A stretch of DNA of 64,000 nucleotides from Bordetella avium (GCF_034424645.1 NZ_CP139969.1:1922001-1986000), one strand, 5' to 3'. Counted from the first letter of the stretch, positions 44,712 to 54,422 are shown. Notes: generated from the letters alone by a model not told the origin. Program-made: numbers and translations.

Positions 44712-47230
44712 AACCACTTCGCCACCTTCTTCGCAACGGCAGCGCGGCGTTGGTGCTGGCGCTGACGCCGGCTGCGGCTGCGCTTGCACAAGAAGAAGCC
44801 GTGTTCGACAGCCGTTTCTTGCATCGCAGCCCGGGTCAGCCGCCGGTGGATCTATCCGTATTCGCTAAGTCAAACCGCGTTGTCGCAGGCCCTCATGACG
44901 TCATGATGCGGCTTAATGAGCTGCCGATAGGCAGGCGGGAGGTCGATTTCGAACGCGTCGAGGGCAAACTGGATGCGCAGCCCTGCCTGCCCGTCCCCTT
45001 TCTGGAAGAAATCGGGGTGAATGTTCAGGCGCTGCCGGCGCTACTGAACCCGGACCTGCCTGCCTGTGGCGCGCTCGCCGCTTTGCCTGGCGCCATCGCC
45101 CAGTACAACCCCGATACCAACCTGCTCAATCTCTACATCCCGCAAGCCATGCTCAAGCGCCGTGCGCGCGGCGTGGTGGACCGCTCTTTATGGGACGACG
45201 GTACGACCGCCTTCTGGACCAGCTACCGCCTCTCCTATGGGCAGACGCGTTATTCGGGCGATTACGGTAACGATAGAAACACCACCACCTTTTTGAGTGT
45301 GCGCAATGGCTTCAATCTGGGGGAATGGCGTTTTCGCGCCAACGGCAGCTACTACCGCAATGCCGGAAACACTGACTGGAACTGGAATGACTTTTATGCC
45401 CAGCGCGGCCTTCCCGCATGGCGTGGGCTGATGCGCCTGGGGGATAGCAGCACCTCGGGGCGCGTTTTCAACGCGGTACGCCTGCGTGGCGTGCAGCTGC
45501 AGTCCGATGATGGCATGCTGCCCGATAGCCTACGCGGTTACGCGCCCGTGGTGCGCGGTATTGCACAGGGCAATTCCAAAGTCACCATACGCCAAAATGG
45601 CGTGGTGCTTTACAGCACCTTCGTGCCAGCCGGCCCCTTCGTGATCGATGACCTCTATTCGACGCCGGGTGGCGGAGACCTGGAGGTCGAGATCGAAGAA
45701 ATCGGCGGGCGCACGACACGTTATTTCCAACCCTTCGCCGCCTTGCCCGTGATGATGCGAGAGGGCGTATGGAACTACAACTTCGGCGCGGGCCAGTACC
45801 GGCATAACTACAACACCTCGCGTCCCTATGTCGGGCAATTCACGCTGGCCTATGGCTTGCCGCTGGGCATGACAGCCTATGGCGGTGCGATGGCCGCGCA
45901 GCAAGGCTATCAAGCGGGCTCCCTGGGTATTGCCTTCAACATGGCTTATCTGGGCGCCATTTCGTTCGACGACACGCTATCCCGTTCGGAGGACGCGCAG
46001 GGCAAGCGGCAAACTGGACACGCCCTGCGGCTGCAGTATGCCAAGTCTTTCGCTGAAATCGGCACCGACTTCACCCTGGCCGGCTATCGCTATAACTCCT
46101 CGGGCTTTCGCAGCCTCGAAGACGCCGTGCGTGACCGCGAATACAACAAAGGTTACCGCTATGACCGCTACACCGGCCAAGTCTATAGCAATCTCTACAC
46201 GCGTCAGCACGAGTACCAGCTTTCGCTCTCGCAGCGCATCGCCAACCGGGCATCGATCTCCTTTAATTACTACGGCGTTACCTATCGCAATGCGCCGTAC
46301 AATTCCACGTTCAGCCAGTTGAGCTTCTCGAGCTATGTCGGCCGCGTGGGCTACGCCATCAACTACGGGATTAACCGCAGCGCCTGGGGTGAGCGCAGCA
46401 ACACGGTCATGCTGTCCCTCACCATTCCTTTGGGCGGCCGGCATTCCGCAGGATATAGCATCAGCCACGGCAACGATCAGGGCACGAGCAATGACGTGAG
46501 CCTCAGCGGCTCGCTCACCGACGACACCTCCCTGACCTATGCTTTGCAAACCGGCCTCAGTTCGGGAGGTAACGCTGAGGGTAATCGTGGGTCGCACGGC
46601 TATGCATCGCTCGGCTATTCCGCGCCCTTGGCCGTGATCAACGTAAACCACGGTTATTCGCGCAACAGCTCCAACAGCAGTGTCGATATCTCCGGCGCGC
46701 TGGTGATTGACGACAAGGGGCCCTTGGTGGGTCAGTCCATCGGCGAAACCGCCGTTATCGTGGACGCGCCGGGCGCGGCCGGGGCGACGGTGGCTTCCTA
46801 TCCCGGCGTGCGCACCAACAGCCAGGGACGCGCTCTCGTACCCTATGCCTCGCCGTTCCGGGAGAACCGCATCGCCTTGGCTGCGGGCGATGATGATCCT
46901 GACGCCACGCTCAAGCAGAACGTGCAAAATGTGGTGCCGACAAGGGGGGCCATTGTCGTGGCCAAGTTCGATACCGAAATCGGCCGCACCGTCTTTCTGG
47001 TGCTGCGTCGTGCGGACGGGAGTTTTCTACCTTTCGGTTCCTCGATTTTTGACGCGGACGGACAGCAGCGCGGGATCGTGGGTCCGGTCGGCCGCGTATG
47101 GCTATCCGGCATCACGGGCGCGGCGCGCTTTACGGTCAAGACCAACTCAACCGACTGCGCCTTCCAGATTGATAGCGCGCAGGAAAAGACCTCTGGCACA
47201 CCGCTCGCCAAGGAGCTTGTATGCGGATGA
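44708..47230 (+). CDS. Fimbrial outer-membrane usher (FimD/PapC type)
   Basis: An 840-residue usher. I start it at GTG 44708 (VKPLRHLLRNGSAALVLALT), which overlaps the chaperone stop as GTGA; the longer frame from 44648 is inside the chaperone gene. After the signal come the N-terminal chaperone-binding domain, a long beta-barrel (SLWDDGTTAFWTSYRLSYGQ), the plug region (APVVRGIAQGNSKVTIRQNG) and two C-terminal domains ending in a Cys pair. It secretes and assembles the pilus. The gene is intact. Confidence 0.93.
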   Translation: MKPLRHLLRNGSAALVLALTPAAAALAQEEAVFDSRFLHRSPGQPPVDLSVFAKSNRVVAGPHDVMMRLNELPIGRREVDFERVEGKLDAQPCLPVPFLEEIGVNVQALPALLNPDLPACGALAALPGAIAQYNPDTNLLNLYIPQAMLKRRARGVVDRSLWDDGTTAFWTSYRLSYGQTRYSGDYGNDRNTTTFLSVRNGFNLGEWRFRANGSYYRNAGNTDWNWNDFYAQRGLPAWRGLMRLGDSSTSGRVFNAVRLRGVQLQSDDGMLPDSLRGYAPVVRGIAQGNSKVTIRQNGVVLYSTFVPAGPFVIDDLYSTPGGGDLEVEIEEIGGRTTRYFQPFAALPVMMREGVWNYNFGAGQYRHNYNTSRPYVGQFTLAYGLPLGMTAYGGAMAAQQGYQAGSLGIAFNMAYLGAISFDDTLSRSEDAQGKRQTGHALRLQYAKSFAEIGTDFTLAGYRYNSSGFRSLEDAVRDREYNKGYRYDRYTGQVYSNLYTRQHEYQLSLSQRIANRASISFNYYGVTYRNAPYNSTFSQLSFSSYVGRVGYAINYGINRSAWGERSNTVMLSLTIPLGGRHSAGYSISHGNDQGTSNDVSLSGSLTDDTSLTYALQTGLSSGGNAEGNRGSHGYASLGYSAPLAVINVNHGYSRNSSNSSVDISGALVIDDKGPLVGQSIGETAVIVDAPGAAGATVASYPGVRTNSQGRALVPYASPFRENRIALAAGDDDPDATLKQNVQNVVPTRGAIVVAKFDTEIGRTVFLVLRRADGSFLPFGSSIFDADGQQRGIVGPVGRVWLSGITGAARFTVKTNSTDCAFQIDSAQEKTSGTPLAKELVCG

Positions 47231-48417
47231 CCTCGTACATCCAGGCGCTGAGTCGCGCCTGCCTAATGAGCTTGAGCCTGGCGCCGATTGTCGCTTTTTT
47301 ACCGGGTGACCCGGCTCATGCCGGGCCCTTGGATATGCGCGCGGCGGCCGCTGCGGATGAAAATGGGCCAGGAGGGTGCTCGATTAACAATGGTGGGACC
47401 ACTCCTCGCGGCAACCGCTACGATGCCTACAACTCAGCGGCGCAGCAGCACAAAGTCACGTCTGAGCGCACGACATTCGCCCCAGTCAGAGACTATGCGC
47501 GCGGCGAGTTGCTCTTCTCAGCAATCAAAACCTTGCCCTTTTACACGGGGTCGGCGCAAGGTCAGGCCGCTGCGGTGTATGGCTGCAAACTGGGCGTCGT
47601 AGAAATGTTCAGCGAGTTTGGCGGGCACCCTGCGGTATCGGGCCTGGACCACACTTACGAAACCGGTGTGCCGGGCATCGGCTATAGGGTGTACTACTAT
47701 TACTCCGAAACGGGAAGCTCCCCGCTAGGCCAGCAAACCATCCCCAACCCTTTCGCCTCCGGCGTGCTGGTTGCGCCATTCAGCAGAAGTGATACCGGCG
47801 AAGTGTTGTACGCCCGGATCGACTTCATCGCCACAGGCGAACCCATCAAGGCCGGCAATATTCTTGCCGCCACGATAGGCGGAAGATCTACGCTCATAGG
47901 GGGTGGGGTGACGCCGGCCGCCTTGTACAGCGTGCAACTGGCCTCCAATGTCATTGTGACTGCGCCCACTTGCCAGATTCGAGGCGGCGGCGTTGCCACC
48001 ATGACGCTGCCTGATGTCCCGCTCACCGACCTGCAATCCAACGGTGTTGGCCCGACGAGCGAACTCCAATTGACAGTGGATTGCGCGGCCAGCAGCTCTT
48101 CGGCGCCCGGCATCACCATCTCAACGGCGAACACCGTGGCAGGCGTCCCCGGCACACTGGCCAATCTCGACACGGGCACGGGCGCCGCCCAGGGGGTGGG
48201 CGTCGAGTTGTTCTATATCGAGCCGAGCAACAGGACTTATATCACGCCGATATTTGGGCAACGCGACGATTCAATGGGTAGTTCGGCCAGCGGCGACAGC
48301 TTTACCAAAAGCTGGAACTTTGGTTTCGCGGCCCGCCTGAAGCGGCTCAGTGAAAGTTCTACGCTCAAGGCAGGCACGGTCAATGCCATTGCCACCTTGA
48401 CCTTCACCTACAACTAG
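47221..48417 (+). CDS. Fimbrial tip adhesin (two-domain, FimH-like)
   Basis: A 398-residue exported protein. AAGGAG lies just before the ATG at 47221, which overlaps the usher gene by ten bases. A signal peptide ends at AHA (about residue 34). Residues about 35-240 would be the receptor-binding domain with no recognisable family. Residues about 245-398 form a pilin domain (TCQIRGGGVATMTLPDVPLT, second Cys in LTVDC, C-terminal strand AIATLTFTYN). This layout and the last position in the operon make it the likely tip adhesin; the ligand is unknown. Confidence 0.85.
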   Translation: MRMTSYIQALSRACLMSLSLAPIVAFLPGDPAHAGPLDMRAAAAADENGPGGCSINNGGTTPRGNRYDAYNSAAQQHKVTSERTTFAPVRDYARGELLFSAIKTLPFYTGSAQGQAAAVYGCKLGVVEMFSEFGGHPAVSGLDHTYETGVPGIGYRVYYYYSETGSSPLGQQTIPNPFASGVLVAPFSRSDTGEVLYARIDFIATGEPIKAGNILAATIGGRSTLIGGGVTPAALYSVQLASNVIVTAPTCQIRGGGVATMTLPDVPLTDLQSNGVGPTSELQLTVDCAASSSSAPGITISTANTVAGVPGTLANLDTGTGAAQGVGVELFYIEPSNRTYITPIFGQRDDSMGSSASGDSFTKSWNFGFAARLKRLSESSTLKAGTVNAIATLTFTYN

Positions 48418-48519
48418 AGGATAGGGAATGTCCCTGTTTTGAAGCGGATGCGGTAGGATCACGACACGAGATAAGAAACGGCTTTGCGTCTAGCGTGCCC
48501 GCACCGACGCCGAGCGGCC

Positions 48520-48957
48520 ATGTCACCATTCCTGCCCACGCAAGCCATGATGCAAAATCTGCCGATCGATCCCGTACTCCCCGAAGACGCTGTGCTGCGC
48601 GGCAAGCTGGCGAAAATCATCGCCGGTGTCTGCCGCTGCGAGCCTGAGCCGCTGCTAGATGACCAGCCTTTCACCACCGTCATCACGCAGTTCGATTCGC
48701 TCGCCATTCTGGAAATTCTGCTCGAGGTTGAAACCGAGTTTCACATCGCCACCGACGAAATGCTGCCTAGCGATCCGGCAAACAACACGACGGAGATCAC
48801 TGCGGTGTTCCCGGCCAATCTCAGCGCTCTGGTCAGCTATATGCATGAAGTGGTGGCGAGGCGCGCCAAGGGCCAGGCCGCCACGGATGATCACGAAGCA
48901 CGCAGGCGGGCGCGGCTTGCGGCCGCCACGAGAAACGAAAACAATACGACGCCCTGA
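48520..48957 (+). CDS. Acyl carrier protein-like protein
   Basis: A protein of about 145 residues with an ACP fold. The phosphopantetheine-type serine is in TVITQFDSLAILEILLEVET, followed by EFHIATDEMLP. The C-terminal 35 residues are charged and extra to the ACP fold. The start is uncertain (ATGs at 48520, 48547, 48550; none has a strong ribosome site). It is followed by a ketosynthase gene 16 bases later, so the pair resembles NodF/NodE-type modules. It starts about 100 bases after the fimbrial adhesin on the same strand. What it acylates is unknown. Confidence 0.7.
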   Translation: MSPFLPTQAMMQNLPIDPVLPEDAVLRGKLAKIIAGVCRCEPEPLLDDQPFTTVITQFDSLAILEILLEVETEFHIATDEMLPSDPANNTTEITAVFPANLSALVSYMHEVVARRAKGQAATDDHEARRRARLAAATRNENNTTP

Positions 48958-48973
48958 CGAGAGGCCGCGACGC

Positions 48974-50186
48974 ATGGAACGCAGATCTGTTGTGATTACG
49001 GCGATCGGCATGGTCACCGCTTTGGGAGACACTGCCGCCGCAACGTTCGAGGCCTTGGTGGACGGCCGGTGCGGGGTAGGCCGGCATCCGCAAGAAGATA
49101 TTGATCATCCGGTCGGTTTCGTTCGGGCGGACATCTCTGCCGGCCTACACCCCAGTCAGGTGCGCGCCATGGACCGCGTGACGGTCATGGCCCAGCATGC
49201 GGCTACCGAAGCCTTGCAGCAGGCGGCGCTGAATACGCAGCAACAATCATGCTGCGGCGTGTTTTTCGGCACGGGCATCGGTGGTGTGTCCATCCTCTGT
49301 GAGGGCGTTGAGGCCTATTACGGCATCGTTCCTAAACGACCCGTGCTGATCGTTCCCGCCACCATGCCCAATGCTTCGGCCGCCTATCTGGCCCAGCAAC
49401 TCAAATCTCAACAAGAAGCGCAGACCTATGCGCACCGCCTGTTCAGCAGGTGCGGTTGCAATCGGTGAAGCCTTTCGTCGCATCCGGGACGGCTATCTCG
49501 ATGTGGCCATCGCGGGCGGTGCGGAAGCGATGCTGACCCCTGTCGTGTTTTCCGGTTGGAAGCAGTTGCATGTCTTGGCGACACCAGCCGAAGGGCAGGG
49601 GGTGTGCCGTCCTTTCAGCCTCGGGCGCACCGGCATTGCGCTAGCCGAAGGCGCAGCCTGGCTGATGCTCGAATCGGCCGAGCATGCGGCCGCGCGCGGC
49701 GCCCAGCCCTTGGCCGAACTGTGCGGCTATGGCGTCAGCAATGATGGCACACATCCTCTGCGACCGGACCCGCAAGGACAGGCGCTTGCGATGTCGCGCT
49801 GTCTGGCCGACGCGGGACTGGCGCCCGAAGCGGTGGGTTATCTGAATGCGCACGCCACCGGAACACTGGTCGGTGACCGCATCGAGACTGCCGCCATCCG
49901 GCAGGTGTTCGGGGCGCACGCGGAGCAATTGCCCGTCAGCAGCATCAAGGGCGCCCTCGGGCATGCCATCGGGGCTGCGGGTGCGATTGAAGCTGCGGTA
50001 ACTGCCCTGGCGGTGCAGCGCGGTGTTGTGCCACCGACGCTCTTCTTCGAGCCAGGCGATGAACAATGCAATCTGGACTACATCAGCGAAGGGGGCCGCG
50101 CGCTGCCGTCTTTGAACGTCGCGCTGAGCAACGCCTTCGGCATGGGCGGCAATAACGCCGTGTTGGCCTTTCGTAAAGCCGGGTAG
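48974..50186 (+). pseudogene. Beta-ketoacyl-ACP synthase (FabF/NodE type), frameshifted
   Basis: The frame from ATG 48974 (MERRSVVITAIGMVTALGDT) covers the N-terminal half and ends at 49468 after a frame change. The second half is in another frame from about 49430 to 50186 and contains the active-site Cys (TACSAGAVAIGEAF), the first His (YLNAHATGTLVGD) and the second His (KGALGHAIGAAGAIEA). One extra base near 49430-49433, just before the catalytic Cys, explains the break. All three catalytic residues are otherwise intact, so this is a recent mutation or a sequencing error. It is paired with the ACP gene. Confidence 0.85.
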
Positions 50187-50193
50187 TCCCGGC
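50178..50193 (+). terminator. Hairpin at the end of the ketosynthase gene
   Basis: GCCGGG (50178-50183) pairs with CCCGGC (50188-50193); the loop includes the TAG stop codon. Flanking AAA and CTTTCT extend the stem and give a short T-run. A second dyad, GCCGGCCTC/GAGGCCGGC (50349-50375), lies in the otherwise empty 50194-50568 region before the convergent RcsB-like gene. Confidence 0.55.
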
Positions 50194-50348
50194 CTTTCTC
50201 GGGCGAGGTCGAAGGCCAGCAGCGCTAAAGTATAGGCCCGAAGCCCTGCAGGCGGGTTGGCTGTTGTGACAGCCGACGGAGGGCATAGACGGGGGAGGGC
50301 TCCCTGCCTACACTCAAGGGAGGCAGATGAGGCGCAAGCCCCATCGAC

Positions 50349-50375
50349 GCCGGCCTCCAGGTAAGAGAGGCCGGC
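50349..50375. terminator. Nine-base inverted repeat between convergent genes
   Basis: GCCGGCCTC (50349-50357) and GAGGCCGGC (50367-50375) form a perfect stem with a nine-base loop. There is no T-run. It lies between the convergent ketosynthase and RcsB-like genes. Confidence 0.4.
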
Positions 50376-50568
50376 ATCTCACCCAAAAGCGCAGGAAAGC
50401 GAGAGGTCGCGTCAGCTTGACGTCGTCTTAACGCCGTAAGCGGCGCAATGCTCATACGATAGAGCGAGGCGATCGTCAGACTACCCGAACAGCACGGAGC
50501 CTTGCTCGATCACCCATCCGCGATCCACCCCCACAAGATGGCCGTCTCGAATAGGGATCGCGCGGAGC

Positions 50569-51264
50569 CTAGGCGGTTGGCACTGCCGACTCGAGGCCAG
50601 GTCTTTGAAGCAGGGAAGATGAGATGTCCTCTTGCGAGGCCGCACTGATCTCATAAGCAAAGCGGAACAGATCCGCGTCCCTGGTGATATCCAGTTTGCG
50701 CATGGCGCTCGATTTCTGCGAGCTGATGGTCTGCTTGGTCCGGTGTAGTTGATCCGCGATCTCTTGCACAGAAAGGCCCGAAATATATAGCCGGATGACT
50801 TCCAGCTCGCGCCGGGACAGCGGCTTGAACTCACTTTGCTCAGCTTCGGGGCGTGCTGTACGGGCCTGATTCGGCCGGTCATAGGTCGAGCCCGCGTACG
50901 CGGCGTGAATGGCCGATACCAGATGGTTGGTGTCGTTCACCTTGTTCAACACGGCGTGCACACCCAGCTTGGCCAACTCTTGGCTGATCGCACCATTATC
51001 CATCGCCGTGAAAACAATCAGCTTGATGTTGGGATAGGTGCGGCGCAAATACAGGATCAAGGCCATGCCATCGCTAAACCTTCCGCCCGGCATGGCGTAA
51101 TCCGTCACGACAACATCGCAGGGCACCTTCTCCAATAGGCTGATGAGTTCGCCCGATTCACGAGCAAGCCCGACCACCTCAAGCGTCGGAAAATTGCTGA
51201 ATTGATGTTGGATACCCGCCAGCAGGGCTGGGTGGTCATCGGCGAGAATGATACGAATTTTCAT
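50569..51264 (-). CDS. RcsB-like LuxR-family response regulator
   Basis: A 231-residue regulator starting MKIRIILADDHPALLAGIQH at 51264. The phospho-acceptor is D55 in VVVTDYAMPGG. The stretch GGRFSDGMALILYLRRTYPN matches the RcsB insertion after the phosphorylation site. The C-terminal helix-turn-helix (LSRRELEVIRLYISGLSVQE, then TKQTISSQKSSAMRKLDI) is also RcsB-like. I infer that it receives phosphate from the RcsC-like kinase at 37074. Both flank the fimbrial block, so control of fimbriae is plausible. The upstream 1650 bases are largely AT-rich. Confidence 0.88.
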   Translation of the reverse strand: MKIRIILADDHPALLAGIQHQFSNFPTLEVVGLARESGELISLLEKVPCDVVVTDYAMPGGRFSDGMALILYLRRTYPNIKLIVFTAMDNGAISQELAKLGVHAVLNKVNDTNHLVSAIHAAYAGSTYDRPNQARTARPEAEQSEFKPLSRRELEVIRLYISGLSVQEIADQLHRTKQTISSQKSSAMRKLDITRDADLFRFAYEISAASQEDISSSLLQRPGLESAVPTA

Positions 51265-52914
51265 GGCGGTCACTCTGGAGAAATACTGGAATGTGACGAG
51301 AAACCGGGCGGAAACATCCAATGCCGCGCCAGCTGCAGCGGCTAGATCATCGGTTTGTTCGGTGACGTAAACGTTAAGGACCTGGGCGCGCCAGCGCAAG
51401 GCTGGAGCGGGTAGGGCGAATGGCAGACTCTTTCGCTATCGGGAAGGGTGTGCCGCCGAATCTTTGGTTTCAAAAAATCTCGGTCACATCTCGCATTTCA
51501 GTTCCTCGTACTAGTCAAAAATTATTCGGGAATTGTCGCGCAAGACTCTGGCCTACCAGTGCAGTAGGCGCTTATTTCAATGAATAAGCGAATGAAAATT
51601 CTTGTTCTAAAACATATAGTCAAACCTTGGAAAACACCAGCCAATTGATAGGCTGAGATGTAATCAATTGTGTTCTTTGCAACGCTAACATGAGGATAAA
51701 GCCGTTACATTGTTGCTGTCCTCGCTCAAGCAATGTATCAAACTGTATAAATTACAGAATATAACGTATATCACAACACGCAAATGAATGACAATTTACC
51801 TTTATGACAACTATGTAACATGCCTACAACTTAAATGCTTTAGTTTTTGTCAGATAACAAATTTCTCTCCAGATTATTTTCTTTATTTTCATTCAATGAA
51901 AAAACAAAATGGAAGCGTGAATAGATAATGTGAATAATTTTCAAGATAAGCGCAATGCGTTCTATCTACATAATGTTGCATACAAAATACATGGTGGATC
52001 CCACTCTGGCTGGGTAAAGTGCCCGCCGAGGGAAGGGCCGAAGCGTTCTTACTCGGCGGAGCCGTCGCGCAATGTTGGAACAGGATGTTCGCAAAGCGGC
52101 GCATCGATAAGCCGGTACGGCCAGCCGTTCTCGGCTTCTTGGATGTGCGCGCAATCCCCATGAGGGCGGCCGGGCAGAGACGCTAAGACAGTCAAGAACC
52201 GTCAACACCTGTGCATCATGAGGCAGGCTTGAGCCTCATAGACCCCGTTGTCTATCCTGCCGCGGCCGCCGCAGAGCTTGGCAGGGGGGCGTCCTCGATA
52301 AACCGAAGCCGAGAACGCCATTAGCAGGAATGCAGATCGTGATTCAGGACAGATGGGGGGTGTCTGCAATAGAGACGGCCGGGCGATAGTGCCTCGCTAC
52401 GGTGCAGACCGTTTTTCGTACTTTACATAATATTCATTATGCGTATTTTGGAGCCGCGGCATTCACCATCCGGCAGATGTCATCCTACCCTGATGGGCTG
52501 CGGGCATCCCTTGGGGCATGCCGACGTCCACGCAGGCGCTCGGTCTGTTGGGGTCCCCACAGCCAGCTTGCCATCTGTTGCCACGCGAGCTTGTCTGGCG
52601 ACACGCCCACCCGATGTCGAAAAGCCGTCTCCGGGCAGTCCATTCCGCCTTGCATTTCATACTGATCCCGGCATAACCGCCATACTAGAACGCTGGCCTT
52701 AACCATACTGGATCGCGATACTCTATCGCGTTTGTTTCCTAGCGTGCCGCTATCCGCCGGCATACCGGATGCAGGGCGACCGGCCTTTCCTACCCCCCCC
52801 CTCCCCTGTCCCTTACGGATCAGACTGACCTTCTCTCGCACATTGTTGCGCAGCTGGACATTGCGGCTCAAGCGGATGCAGCAGTCTGACGCGCGCTCAG
52901 GTAAAGTTGCGTCT
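51265..52914. other. Long region without a supported gene
   Basis: About 1.65 kb. The part from about 51480 to 52000 is strongly AT-rich and probably holds the RcsB-like promoter. From about 52000 the sequence turns GC-rich; short frames there show no recognisable family. One minus-strand frame ending near 52020 reads HIQEAENGWPYRLIDAPLCE and may be the tail of a lost gene. A small hairpin (ATGAGGC/GCCTCAT) lies near 52220 and a C9 run at 52793. I see no transposase or terminal repeats. Confidence 0.6.
52793..52801 (+). repeat. C9 homopolymer tract
   Basis: Nine consecutive C, 113 bases before the ATG at 52915. In Bordetella, poly-C tracts in fimbrial promoters change length and switch expression, so this may be a contingency tract, although no -35/-10 pair is obvious around it. 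Confidence 0.8.
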
Positions 52915-53301
52915 ATGAGCAGAAACAAGCAAAAACCGGCGGGCAAAGGCGATGGCCGCTCGCCCAAATCTCTTTACGACGCTGAGGCGATCAAGCATTT
53001 CATGGCGCTTATCGGCCTGGAATGGCAAACCGGAACGGCACAGCGCGCCCTGGTCTACGCCAGCTATCGGCTAGGGCCGGCGCGTCCCTTGATCATCGAA
53101 AGCACCGAAGTCGAATTCGAGTGCGACGAGCGCCGGGCCAAGGTATGGGTGCCAGAGTTTCAGCGCACCAGCTTTCACCAGTGGTTTGAAGTTCCACTCC
53201 AGGAATTCGAGTTCACACCGGGCGGCTCCATGCTGAAAATCCGCGCGCCAGCGCGCGGCAATGCGCCGCCTTACATCGTTGGCCTCAAGCCTTTGGCTTG
53301 A
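52915..53301 (+). CDS. Conserved-looking hypothetical protein
   Basis: A 128-residue protein starting MSRNKQKPAGKGDGRSPKSL. A basic, flexible N-terminus (about 20 residues) is followed by an alpha/beta domain with AIKHFMALIGLEWQTGTAQR and FHQWFEVPLQEFEFTPGGSM. It has no signal or membrane helix. I do not recognise the family. The longer frame back to 52732 runs through the poly-C tract and is unlikely to be coding. No neighbour suggests a function. Confidence 0.55.
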   Translation: MSRNKQKPAGKGDGRSPKSLYDAEAIKHFMALIGLEWQTGTAQRALVYASYRLGPARPLIIESTEVEFECDERRAKVWVPEFQRTSFHQWFEVPLQEFEFTPGGSMLKIRAPARGNAPPYIVGLKPLA

Positions 53302-53621
53302 AGTCGTCAGGCAGCGCCGCCCTGCCCGCCTTCCCATTCAAACGGCCAGATTAGGCAATAGACGCCTTAGCTGGCCCTCGGCTACACAAGGCGTCGCAAT
53401 GGCGCCTACCAGCGCTTGCGTCTATAGGGCGGCCGCTAGGCAGCAGCGAATGCCACGCCGACGTCATCGGCGCGCGCTTCCTTCAAACTCGCGATCAAAG
53501 CCCGCCCCCAGCCGCGATAAGGGCAACAGGCGTCGGTCAAGCTACCCAAGTGCTATGGGCCGCGCATTTCAGCAGCCCAAGCTCAGGCTTAGCGTCCGGC
53601 GCCGCTATGGCAAGCTCACAG
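53302..53621. other. Gap without a supported gene
   Basis: About 320 bases between the convergent hypothetical and ankyrin genes. The frames here are Arg/Ala/Pro-rich and typical of GC-rich non-coding DNA. I see no clear hairpin, tRNA or repeat. Confidence 0.6.
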
Positions 53622-54422
53622 TCAATCGTAGCCGTTCAGACGCAGGCCGGACACACCCTGTACGGTGTTCGAAGCGGGTGGCGGCAGGGGCACGGCAGGA
53701 GTCGGGGCAGGCGCCACAGCAGCGGCCGGCTCGCGGGAGGGCTGTCCCCGCTGCGCCTCGCGTTTGCGCCAGGCACTGTCGGCAACCCGTTGCAGTTCCT
53801 CTGACAACGCTCCCCATTTACCGGCCTGGGCCCAGTCCGCAGCGCTCTGGTCCTTGAGATCGCGCGAAGTCGGATCTGCGCCAGCATCGAGCAGAAGTTG
53901 CACCATGTCCCGATTGCCCGAATAGGCGGCCATCATAAGTGGCGTGCGCCCCTCGGACGATGGCGCATTGACCAAGGCGCCCTTGTTCAGCAGCAGCCGG
54001 GCCGTATCGACCTGGCCTTTCGACGCTGCATAGTGCAGCGGCGTCCATCCCAGACGGTTGACCTGGGCGCCACGGGCGATGAGCGCTTTCGCCCGCTCGG
54101 TCTGGCCCGCCACGGCCAGATACATCAGCGGCGTTTCGCCTGCCGGGTTCTCGATATTGACATCCGTGCGGGGATTCGCGGCCAGCACATCGAACACGCC
54201 CCAGGCGCCATCGACCACGGCCCGCATAATGGCAGGCTGACCATTCGTAAAGCGCACATTGGGGTCTGCGCCCTGGGCCAACAGCGCCCGCAGATCGGCG
54301 GGACGGTCGTTGTGAACATAAAACCACCAGTTGCCCGGCGCTTCGGCCTTAGCGGCCTGCGCCGAGACCGTCAGCATGGGGGCCGTCAGTACCAGCGCCG
54401 CCATCCAGTTCCCTGCCTTCAT
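53622..54422 (-). CDS. Exported ankyrin-repeat protein
   Basis: A 266-residue protein with a signal peptide (MKAGNWMAALVLTAPMLTVSAQA) and four to five ankyrin repeats over about residues 40-200. Clear repeats are DLRALLAQGADPNVRFTNGQ, GETPLMYLAVAGQTERAKAL, GWTPLHYAASKGQVDTARLL and GRTPLMMAAYSGNRDMVQLL. The C-terminus is Pro/Ala-rich and disordered. Periplasmic ankyrin proteins often bind partner proteins, sometimes catalase (AnkB type), but no such partner is adjacent. Confidence 0.85.
   Translation of the reverse strand: MKAGNWMAALVLTAPMLTVSAQAAKAEAPGNWWFYVHNDRPADLRALLAQGADPNVRFTNGQPAIMRAVVDGAWGVFDVLAANPRTDVNIENPAGETPLMYLAVAGQTERAKALIARGAQVNRLGWTPLHYAASKGQVDTARLLLNKGALVNAPSSEGRTPLMMAAYSGNRDMVQLLLDAGADPTSRDLKDQSAADWAQAGKWGALSEELQRVADSAWRKREAQRGQPSREPAAAVAPAPTPAVPLPPPASNTVQGVSGLRLNGYD

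Noticed and set aside
48423..48440. AGGGA-ATG-TCCCT followed by GTTTT as a terminator after the adhesin
   Set aside because: The stem is only five pairs with a three-base loop, too weak to call.
52485..52967. Minus-strand frame of 160 residues
   Set aside because: It runs through the poly-C tract and overlaps the hypothetical gene antisense; no family is recognisable.
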